A program made the translations under genes and the position numbers. A stretch of DNA of 11,374 nt, from NCBI GenBank assembly GCA_041602815.1, contig JBFIFO010000134.1, forward strand, positions 1 through 11,374, written 5' to 3'. The notes under the pieces were generated by a model. It saw nothing but the letters and a program-made list of their open reading frames with translations, made no database searches and was not told the origin of the DNA. This DNA is from GCA-020356105 sp041602815. Lineage in GTDB: Bacteria; Pseudomonadota; Alphaproteobacteria; UBA8366; JADFVY01. Below, in pieces: positions 5,772-11,374 of the stretch; positions within the stretch are counted from its first letter, which is position 1; each line of letters begins with the position of its first letter.

Positions 5772-6746
5772 ATGCAGGCGCCGGCCTTCTGGTTCCGCCG
5801 TACGCCGCTGTCGACGCTGCTGCTGCCGCTTGGCGCGATGTATGCCGGTGCCGGCTGGCTGCGGCGGCTGATCGCCACGCCCCGGGACACGGGCGTGCCG
5901 ATCGTCTGCGTGGGCAATCTGGTAGCTGGCGGCGCCGGCAAGACGCCGGTGGCGATCGCCATCGCCCGGCACCTGATGTCCCGCGGTCGAACCGTTCAGT
6001 TCCTGTCACTCGGCTATGGCGGCACGCTGCGCGGCCCCGTCAGGGTCGCGCCGGACCGGCACGATGCGGCGGCGGTCGGCGACGAGCCGCTGCTGCTTAC
6101 CACGGTCGCGCCGTGCTGGGTTGCCCGGGACCGGGCCGTGGGCGCCCGGGCGGCGGCGGCCGACGGCGCCGAGGTCGTGGTCATGGATGACGGGCACCAG
6201 AATGCGGGCCTGCGGAAAGACGTCTCGCTGGTCGTGGTCGACGGTGAGACGGGCTTCGGCAACGGCCGTGTGATGCCGGCCGGCCCCCTGCGCGAGCCGG
6301 TGGCGGCCGGCCTTGCACGCGCCGATGCGGTGGTCGTCATCGGCACAGACCGGGCCGGAGTTGCGGCGCAGCTGCCACAGCGGCTCACCGTCCTGCACGC
6401 CACGTATGAGCCGACGCAGGGATCCCGCGACCTCCTTGGCCAAGCGGTGTTCGGCTTCGCCGGGATCGGCCGGCCGGCAAAATTCCGCGCGACCCTCGAA
6501 GCGCTGGGTTGCAGCGTGGCGGGATGGCGGGCGTTCCCGGACCACCACCCGTATCGCAGGACCGAGATCGAGGCGATCCTGCGCGAGGCCGGCGCCACCG
6601 GGGCGGTGCCGGTGACGACCGAGAAGGATGCCGCGCGGCTGCCGGCAGACCTGCGCCCTTCGGTGCGGACGGTCGGCATCGAGGTGGTCTGGGCCGAGCC
6701 GGAGCGGCTCGACGAGGTGCTGGCCGGGGTCGTGAAGGATGGCTGA
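5772..6746 (+). CDS. lpxK: Tetraacyldisaccharide 4'-kinase
   Basis: Inner-membrane P-loop kinase that phosphorylates the 4' position of tetraacyldisaccharide 1-phosphate to give lipid IVA, the substrate of WaaA. The 324-residue product has the N-terminal hydrophobic anchor (about 12-34), then Walker A GNLVAGGAGKTP (48-59), SLGYGG, GDEP with Asp104 (likely the catalytic Asp), the second acidic motif DDGHQN (139-144), GNGRVMPAGPLREP, DHHPY with His258/259 (partner of the catalytic Asp), and VTTEKDAARLP near the C-terminus. The motif DDGHQN has His where many LpxK proteins have Phe or Leu. GGAGG (5758-5762) lies 9 bases before the ATG. The start is 4 bases after waaA's stop and the 3' end overlaps the next gene by 8 bases, so translation is probably coupled. 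Confidence 0.96.
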   Translation: MQAPAFWFRRTPLSTLLLPLGAMYAGAGWLRRLIATPRDTGVPIVCVGNLVAGGAGKTPVAIAIARHLMSRGRTVQFLSLGYGGTLRGPVRVAPDRHDAAAVGDEPLLLTTVAPCWVARDRAVGARAAAADGAEVVVMDDGHQNAGLRKDVSLVVVDGETGFGNGRVMPAGPLREPVAAGLARADAVVVIGTDRAGVAAQLPQRLTVLHATYEPTQGSRDLLGQAVFGFAGIGRPAKFRATLEALGCSVAGWRAFPDHHPYRRTEIEAILREAGATGAVPVTTEKDAARLPADLRPSVRTVGIEVVWAEPERLDEVLAGVVKDG

Positions 6747-7644
6747 CCGCACGCCCCTGCAACGCCGGCTGATCCGCTGGTTCCTGTATCCGCCACAGGC
6801 AGCCGGGGCATTGCTCCTGTACGGGTTGCTGCGCGTAATGCCGGTCGACATCGCGTCGGCGTTCGGCGGTTGGCTGCTGCGCACGTTCGGGCCGCTGACC
6901 CGCTCCGACGCGGTCGCCCGCTGCAACCTCGAACGGGCGTTCCCGGAGTTGGACGGTGCCGAGGTCGATCGCATCGTTCGTGGCGTCTGGAGCAACTTCG
7001 GCCGGGTCATGGGCGAATGGCCGCACCTGAACCGGCTCTACCGGGCCGGTTTCTCCGGCCGTGTCGAGATCGTCGGCGAGGAGCACCTGCTGCGGGCGCG
7101 CGAGGCGGGTGGGCCGTTGATTTACATCACCGGCCACTTCGGCAACTGGGAGCTCGCCGGCGCGGTGTGTGGTTCGTACGGCATGCCGCCGACGGTGATC
7201 TACCGGCCGGCCCAGAACCCCTGGGTCAACTGGCTGGTGGAGCGGTCCCGCAGCGACTTCACCGGCGGCTTGCTGCCCAAGGGGCGAGACGCCGCGACCG
7301 GCGCGCTGGCCCTGCTGCGCAAGGGCGGGTGCCTCGGCGTCCTGATCGATCAGAAGCTCAATGAGGGGGTGGCCGTGCCGTTCTTCGGACGCGACGCGAT
7401 GACCTCTCCCGTGGCGGCGCGCCTGGCGATGCGTTTCCGCTGTCCCCTGATCCCGATTCGCGCCGAGCGGACCCGAAGCGCGCGCTACAGGTTTACCGTC
7501 TATCCGCCGCTGGAGATCCCCGACAGCGGCGACCGCGAGGCCGACCAGAAGTCGCTGCTGCTGGCGATGAACCGCATCCTCGAGGACTGGATCCGCGAGC
7601 GCCCCGAGCAATGGTTCTGGGTCCACAAGCGCTGGCCGGACTGA
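6739..7644 (+). CDS. lpxL: Lipid A late acyltransferase (LpxL/HtrB family)
   Basis: Inner-membrane acyltransferase that adds a secondary acyl chain, normally after Kdo addition, from acyl-ACP. The product has 301 residues, the usual length for the family. An N-terminal hydrophobic anchor (about 17-36) is followed by the H(X)4E catalytic motif in TGHFGNWE (His133, Glu138), then YRPAQNPWVNWLVERSR, a GCLGVLIDQKLNEGVAVPFFG block typical of the family, and the C-terminal PEQWFWVHKRWPD signature. The ATG at 6739 overlaps lpxK by 8 bases (ATGGCTGA), with AAGG directly before it. Whether the chain is C12, C14 or longer, and whether the protein behaves as LpxL or LpxM, cannot be told from sequence. 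It is the second putative lipid A acyltransferase of the operon, with DUF374 at its head. Confidence 0.93.
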   Translation: MADRTPLQRRLIRWFLYPPQAAGALLLYGLLRVMPVDIASAFGGWLLRTFGPLTRSDAVARCNLERAFPELDGAEVDRIVRGVWSNFGRVMGEWPHLNRLYRAGFSGRVEIVGEEHLLRAREAGGPLIYITGHFGNWELAGAVCGSYGMPPTVIYRPAQNPWVNWLVERSRSDFTGGLLPKGRDAATGALALLRKGGCLGVLIDQKLNEGVAVPFFGRDAMTSPVAARLAMRFRCPLIPIRAERTRSARYRFTVYPPLEIPDSGDREADQKSLLLAMNRILEDWIRERPEQWFWVHKRWPD

Positions 7645-7659
7645 GGCGGGGAGACCGCG

Positions 7660-8547
7660 ATGGCGACGCAAGCGAAACGCCTGTTCGTCATCCGCAACCC
7701 GGCGGCCGGGCAGCGGCGCGGCGCCGACTATGCGCGCGCGATCCGGGTCTTCGAAGAAGCCGGCTGCGCGCTCACCGTGGCCGAGACGACGGCGCGGGGC
7801 GACGCCGTCCGCCTCGCCCGCGAGGCCGATCCGCAAGCCTTCGACGTGGTGGTCGCGGCGGGCGGCGACGGCACGATCAACGAAGTAGTCAACGGACTGG
7901 CCGGCCGCGGGGTGCCGCTGGGCCTGATCCCGCTCGGCACCGCCAACGTGCTGGCGCACGAGGTCGGCATCGGCCCCGACCCACGCCGCGCCGCCGTGAT
8001 CGTCCTTTCGGGACGGCGCCAGCCGATCGCGCTGGCCAACGCCAATGGACATTATTGCTGCCTGATGGCCAGCGCCGGGTACGATGCGCGCGCGATCACG
8101 CGGGTGCGGCCGGCCCTGAAGCGCCTGTCCGGCGAAGGCGCCTATTACGTGGCCGGCGTCGAGGAGATGCTGGCCGGGACGAAACGGCTGCTCACCGTCG
8201 AGGTCGACGGGCAGGCCTACGAGGCCGCCTCCGTCGTCGTCGCCAACGGGCGGCTCTACGGCGGCCGCTACCTGATCGCGCCCGAGGCCGACATTCGCGA
8301 GCCTGTGCTGCACACGATCCTGCTGCAGCGGCCGGGACGCTGGAACATCACCCGCTACGGCATCGCCGTGATGCGCGAGCGGCTGCACCTCCTGCCGGAC
8401 GTGCTGACCGTCAAGGGCACGCGCGTCCGCCTCGCCGCGCCCGCCGGCGAGCCGTGGCAGAGCGACGGCGATTTGATCGGCGAGTTCCCGGTCGACATCA
8501 CCGTCGAGGCGAACGCCATCGAGCTGATGGTGCCGGAAGAGGGCTGA
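7660..8547 (+). CDS. Diacylglycerol-kinase-fold lipid kinase
   Basis: A 295-residue soluble or peripheral-membrane kinase of the DAGK catalytic-domain superfamily (YegS/DgkB/sphingosine-kinase fold). The nucleotide site is intact: NPAAGQ (13-18), GGDGTINEVVNGL (68-80) and PLGTANVLAHE (91-101), where many relatives read GTxNDxA. The C-terminal beta-sandwich half is present, with VVVANGRLYGG and an SDGD-LIGEFP segment that supplies the metal and lipid site in relatives. GGGGAG (7648-7653) sits 6 bases before ATG 7660, and the gene begins 15 bases after lpxL, so it is the last gene of the lipid A operon. The substrate is likely diacylglycerol or a related membrane lipid, yielding phosphatidic acid; a direct role in lipid A is only suggested by context. 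Not an integral-membrane DgkA. Confidence 0.88.
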   Translation: MATQAKRLFVIRNPAAGQRRGADYARAIRVFEEAGCALTVAETTARGDAVRLAREADPQAFDVVVAAGGDGTINEVVNGLAGRGVPLGLIPLGTANVLAHEVGIGPDPRRAAVIVLSGRRQPIALANANGHYCCLMASAGYDARAITRVRPALKRLSGEGAYYVAGVEEMLAGTKRLLTVEVDGQAYEAASVVVANGRLYGGRYLIAPEADIREPVLHTILLQRPGRWNITRYGIAVMRERLHLLPDVLTVKGTRVRLAAPAGEPWQSDGDLIGEFPVDITVEANAIELMVPEEG

Positions 8548-8567
8548 GCATCGTGCTGCCTCCCGCC

Positions 8568-9398
8568 CTACCCCCGGCTGCCCGGCCGTTCGGGCACCAG
8601 CAGGGCCGGGTCGAGGGGCTGGCGGAACCAGTAGAGGGCCCAGTGCAGGTGGGCGCCGGTGACCCGGCCGGTGGCGCCGATGGCGCCGATCCGCTCGCCG
8701 CGTCGGACGATCTGCCCCTCGGCGACGTCGAGCGCGCTGAGGTGCATGTACACGGATTTCAGCCCGTGCCCGTGGTCGAGGAACACCGCGTTGCCCTCGA
8801 AGTACATGCCGGGGATCGCCAGGATCACCTTGCCGTCGGCGGGCGCCACGACCGGCGTGCCTTCCGGCCCGGCGACGTCGACCCCGTAATGCGGACGCCG
8901 CGGCTCGCCGTTGAGGATACGCTGGCTGCCGAAGACGCCGGAGATCGGTCCGTCGGCCGGCCAGATCCAGCCGGAGCGGAACCAGGCCTCCGGCAGGTCC
9001 TCGGCGAACGCCGTCGCCTTGCGCTCGCGCTCGCGGACGATCTGCGCCATCGCCTCGGGCGGCGGCACGACCTTCTTCGGCGGCAGCCCGTCGATCCGCT
9101 GGGTGCGATACGCGCGCTGCCCGACCTTCAGCGTCTGCACCTCCTCATGGCCATCCGGCAGGCGCACCGTCAGTGTCGCCGTCGGCGCCGCATCGCGGCC
9201 GAAGCCGAACAGGAAGACGCCGTCCGTCGCGACCCGCACCGGCTTGCCGTCGAGCGCGACGGTCGCCCCGGGCACCGTGCGCCCCGTCACCAGCCCGCCC
9301 TGCTGGAAGCTGCCTTCCAGCGTCAGGATTTCCTGGGCCAGGGCGGCCGGCGCACACAGGATGGCGACGGCCAACAGACTTCCGGCAATGCGGATCAC
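8568..9398 (-). CDS. Secreted M23 family zinc metallopeptidase (peptidoglycan endopeptidase)
   Basis: A 276-residue exported protein with a Sec signal peptide (residues 1-21, cleaved after AALA). An N-terminal beta-rich domain (about 23-110, PGATVALDGKPV) is followed by a charged linker (about 115-150) and a C-terminal LytM/M23 domain (about 160-270). All active-site residues are present: His170 and Asp174 in PHYGVD, His219 in MHLS, and His250-Leu-His252. It should therefore be a working hydrolase that cuts peptide cross-links, unlike degenerate EnvC-type activators. The start is GTG at 9398, with GGGAG (complement of 9405-9409) 6 bases upstream. GTGA overlaps the xseA stop by 4 bases, so the two are translationally coupled. 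The 3' end faces the lipid-kinase gene across 20 bases without a terminator. Confidence 0.93.
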   Translation of the reverse strand: MIRIAGSLLAVAILCAPAALAQEILTLEGSFQQGGLVTGRTVPGATVALDGKPVRVATDGVFLFGFGRDAAPTATLTVRLPDGHEEVQTLKVGQRAYRTQRIDGLPPKKVVPPPEAMAQIVRERERKATAFAEDLPEAWFRSGWIWPADGPISGVFGSQRILNGEPRRPHYGVDVAGPEGTPVVAPADGKVILAIPGMYFEGNAVFLDHGHGLKSVYMHLSALDVAEGQIVRRGERIGAIGATGRVTGAHLHWALYWFRQPLDPALLVPERPGSRG

Positions 9399-10825
9399 AG
9401 CAGACTCCCTTGACGTGTATCCTTCGCGCCGCGCCTGCGGCGCGGCGCCTTCTTCGGCGCCCGGTCCGGCGGTTTGCCGGATATCACGGCACCGACCGAA
9501 TCGTCACGGAACTGGAGGCTGACCGCCTGCCCCGGCGCCGTCGCGGCGGCGGCGGTAACCGGCTCGCCGGCATCGTCACGGACCACCGCGTAGCCGCGCT
9601 CCAGCACCCGCATGAACGAGACGCTCTCCAGGAGATCGCCGACCCGCTGCAAGCGCGCCTGCTCGTCCCGCAGCGCGCGGCCGACACCGTGCCGGATCAG
9701 CCGCCATCCGGTGGCGATCCCGGCAGTCAGCTCGGCGACCAGGGCCCGCGGTTCCTTCAGCTTCGCGGCCCGGGTGGCGATCGCGTGCCGGCGGTCGGCG
9801 ATAAGGTTGCGGACCGCCCTGTCCATTCGTTCACCGGCGTTATCGAGACGCTGCGCCGGCACCGCCAGCAGCGAATCACGCCGCGGCAGGCCGCGGCCCA
9901 GACCCTCGACGCGCACCCGGCGCTCCGCGACAAGCCGGCCCGCCGCCCTTACCATCCGGCGTTCCCGGTTCAGCACTTCCGCCTGCAGCTCGGACCGCAC
10001 CGGCACCGCCATCTCGGCGGCCGCGGTCGGCGTCGGCGCCCGCCGGTCGGCGGCGAAATCGATCAGCGTCGTGTCGGTCTCGTGCCCGACCGCCGAGATC
10101 AGAGGGATCTCCGAGGCCGCGGCGGCGCGGACCACGATCTCCTCGTTGAAGGCCCACAGGTCCTCCAGGCTGCCGCCGCCGCGCGCGACGATCAGCAGGT
10201 CCGGCCTTGGCACCGCGCCGCCCGGCTTCAGCGCATTGAACCCCGCGATCGCGGCGGCGACCTGCTCGGCCGCCCCCTCGCCCTGGACCAGCACGGGCCA
10301 CAGCAACACGTGCCGCGGGAAGCGGTCGGCGAGACGGTGCAGGATGTCGCGAATCACCGCCCCGGTCGGCGAGGTGACGACGCCGATGACCTCGGGCAGG
10401 AACGGCAGCTTCTTCTTGCGCGACTCGTCGAACAGGCCCTCCGCGGCGAGTTTCTTGCGCCGCTCCTCCAGCAGCTTGAGCAGCGCGCCCTCGCCCGCGA
10501 GCTCCAGCGCCTCGATGACGATCTGGTATTTCGAGCGCCCGGGATAGGTGGTCAGCCGTCCGGTGGCGATGACCTCCAGCCCGTCTTCCGGCGCGATCGA
10601 CAGGCGGCCAGCGACGCCGCGCCAGCACACCGCGTCGAGCACCGCGTTCTCGTCCTTCAGCGCCATGTAGAGATGGCCCGAGGCGGCGCGCTTGAAACCG
10701 GAGATCTCGCCACGCACGCGGACCCAGGAGAAGCGTTCCTCGACGGCGCGCTTCAGCGCCTGGCTCAGCTCGGATACCGTGTATTCGGCGACGTTGCCTG
10801 GGGTCTGGGACGAAAAATCGGTCAT
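9395..10825 (-). CDS. xseA: Exodeoxyribonuclease VII large subunit
   Basis: Large subunit of cytosolic exonuclease VII, which with XseB degrades single-stranded DNA in both directions to short oligonucleotides in repair and recombination. The 476 residues include an N-terminal OB-fold (about 14-110, VRVRGEISGFK...SGHLYMALKD), the catalytic domain with VTSPTGAVIRDI (150-161), ARGGGSLEDLWAFN (214-227) and GHETDTTLIDFAADRRAPTPTA (247 onward), a long Arg/Ala-rich coiled-coil (about 280-390), and the C-terminal LERGYAVV motif followed by a basic tail. The ATG at 10825 is preferred over an in-frame GTG at 10837: family members begin MTD..., and the likely -10 (10841-10846) leaves no room for a message containing the GTG. 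XseB is not in this window. The gene is cotranscribed with the M23 peptidase. Confidence 0.96.
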   Translation of the reverse strand: MTDFSSQTPGNVAEYTVSELSQALKRAVEERFSWVRVRGEISGFKRAASGHLYMALKDENAVLDAVCWRGVAGRLSIAPEDGLEVIATGRLTTYPGRSKYQIVIEALELAGEGALLKLLEERRKKLAAEGLFDESRKKKLPFLPEVIGVVTSPTGAVIRDILHRLADRFPRHVLLWPVLVQGEGAAEQVAAAIAGFNALKPGGAVPRPDLLIVARGGGSLEDLWAFNEEIVVRAAAASEIPLISAVGHETDTTLIDFAADRRAPTPTAAAEMAVPVRSELQAEVLNRERRMVRAAGRLVAERRVRVEGLGRGLPRRDSLLAVPAQRLDNAGERMDRAVRNLIADRRHAIATRAAKLKEPRALVAELTAGIATGWRLIRHGVGRALRDEQARLQRVGDLLESVSFMRVLERGYAVVRDDAGEPVTAAAATAPGQAVSLQFRDDSVGAVISGKPPDRAPKKAPRRRRGAKDTRQGSLL

Positions 10826-10838
10826 CTGCTCTGCCACG

Positions 10839-10847
10839 TTATGATAA
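10839..10847. promoter_or_regulatory. Shared divergent -10 dyad between xseA and purD
   Basis: The palindrome TTAT-G-ATAA contains TATGAT on the plus strand (10840-10845) and TATCAT on the minus strand (10841-10846), each one base off the -10 consensus. It would start purD near 10852 and xseA near 10834. The -35 regions are weak on both sides. The rest of the 80-base gap holds only an A-run at 10868-10874. Confidence 0.4.
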
Positions 10848-10905
10848 GAAGATCGTCGCCTGCCCGTAAAAAAACCATGAACGATCGAACCGGAACAGTC
10901 ATAGC

Positions 10906-11374
10906 ATGAAAATCCTCGTTGTCGGATCGGGCGGCCGCGAGCACGCGCTGTGCTGGGCGATCGCCGCCTCGCCGCTGTGCGACAAGCTGTGGTGCGCCCC
11001 GGGCAATGCCGGAATCGCCGAACAGGCCGAGTGCGTCGCCATCGCCGCCGACGATATCGACGGGCTGGTCGCCTTCGCCGCCGGGGAAGCCATCGACCTG
11101 GTGGTGGTCGGCCCCGAGCAGCCGCTGGTCATGGGTCTTGTGGACCGGCTCACCGCGGCCGGGATCAAAGCCTTCGGGCCCACCGCCGCGGCGGCGGAGC
11201 TGGAAGGCTCCAAGGGCTTCATGAAGGATCTGTGTGCGAAGTACGGAATTCCGACCGCCGCGTATGGACGGTTCAAGGATGTCGAAGCGGCGCACGCTTT
11301 CATCCGCGAACACGGCGTGCCGATCGTGGTCAAGGCCGATGGCCTCGCCGCCGGCAAGGGCGTTACCGTCGCCC
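10906..11374 (+). CDS. purD: Phosphoribosylamine-glycine ligase (GARS), N-terminal part
   Basis: Cytosolic ATP-grasp ligase that joins glycine to 5-phosphoribosylamine with ATP hydrolysis, the second step of de novo purine synthesis. It is open to the right edge; 156 complete codons of about 425 are visible. The N-terminal domain starts MKILVVGSGGREHALCW (nucleotide-like loop 7-13) and continues with APGNAG (31-36) and VVGPEQPLVMGLVD (67-80). The ATP-grasp domain opens with GPTAAAAELEGSKGFMKDL and reaches VVKADGLAAGKGVTV (141-155) at the edge. The start is the first ATG matching the family N-terminus; only a weak GGAA ribosome site precedes it. It is divergent from xseA and probably transcribed from the shared dyad at 10839-10847. 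Confidence 0.97.
   Translation, partial: MKILVVGSGGREHALCWAIAASPLCDKLWCAPGNAGIAEQAECVAIAADDIDGLVAFAAGEAIDLVVVGPEQPLVMGLVDRLTAAGIKAFGPTAAAAELEGSKGFMKDLCAKYGIPTAAYGRFKDVEAAHAFIREHGVPIVVKADGLAAGKGVTVA

Noticed and set aside
6385..8388. Very long (667-residue) minus-strand frame across lpxK, lpxL and the lipid-kinase gene
   Set aside because: Composition is typical of antisense translation of high-GC genes, while three well-conserved families occupy the + strand.
7611..9413. 600-residue + strand frame bridging the lipid-kinase and M23 genes
   Set aside because: It overlaps two genes with intact catalytic motifs in other frames and shows no family features.
9173..10909. 578-residue + strand frame opposite xseA
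   Set aside because: Shadow frame; the minus strand encodes full-length exonuclease VII large subunit.

Overview
The window reads as ordinary chromosome from a high-GC alphaproteobacterium, probably of the Rhodospirillales type. The evidence is a Usg-family protein (a family largely confined to alphaproteobacteria), a CtaA/COX15-type heme A synthase, an HrcA/CIRCE-controlled groESL operon, and a compact DUF374-waaA-lpxK-lpxL lipid A block. No phage, transposon, CRISPR array, tRNA or rRNA was found.

Layout. At the left edge groEL (cut off at base 1) and groES run leftwards from a TTGACA-type promoter with a CIRCE operator. A divergent gap leads to usg and then ctaA, both on the + strand. The next ~300 bases (2922-3227) are the most interesting non-coding stretch: AT-rich DNA with three YTGC-N3-GCAR dyads, then a short structured RNA ending in a textbook intrinsic terminator. 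This RNA carries an exposed UUUCCUCCCU anti-Shine-Dalgarno stretch and looks like a member of the alphaproteobacterial MmgR (alpha-r8, Rfam 'suhB') small RNA family. The dyads match the TGC-rich operator of PhaR/AniA, the polyhydroxybutyrate-responsive regulator. A small secreted protein of unknown function follows.

From 3723 to 8547 a tight + strand operon encodes a DUF374 (LpxJ-type) acyltransferase, Kdo transferase WaaA, lipid A 4'-kinase LpxK, an LpxL/HtrB late acyltransferase and a diacylglycerol-kinase-fold lipid kinase. Gaps are 20, 4, -8 and 15 bases. Together these cover the inner-membrane late steps of Kdo-lipid A assembly: 4'-phosphorylation, Kdo addition and secondary acylation. 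The terminal lipid kinase probably serves phospholipid or lipid recycling. Converging on it from the right is a minus-strand pair, xseA (exonuclease VII large subunit) followed by a secreted M23 zinc endopeptidase, overlapping by GTGA. Divergent from xseA is purD, cut off by the right edge of the window.

Most gene calls are secure from motifs and full length. The sRNA family name, the PhaR assignment, the promoter calls and the substrates of the DUF374 and lipid-kinase proteins are inference.
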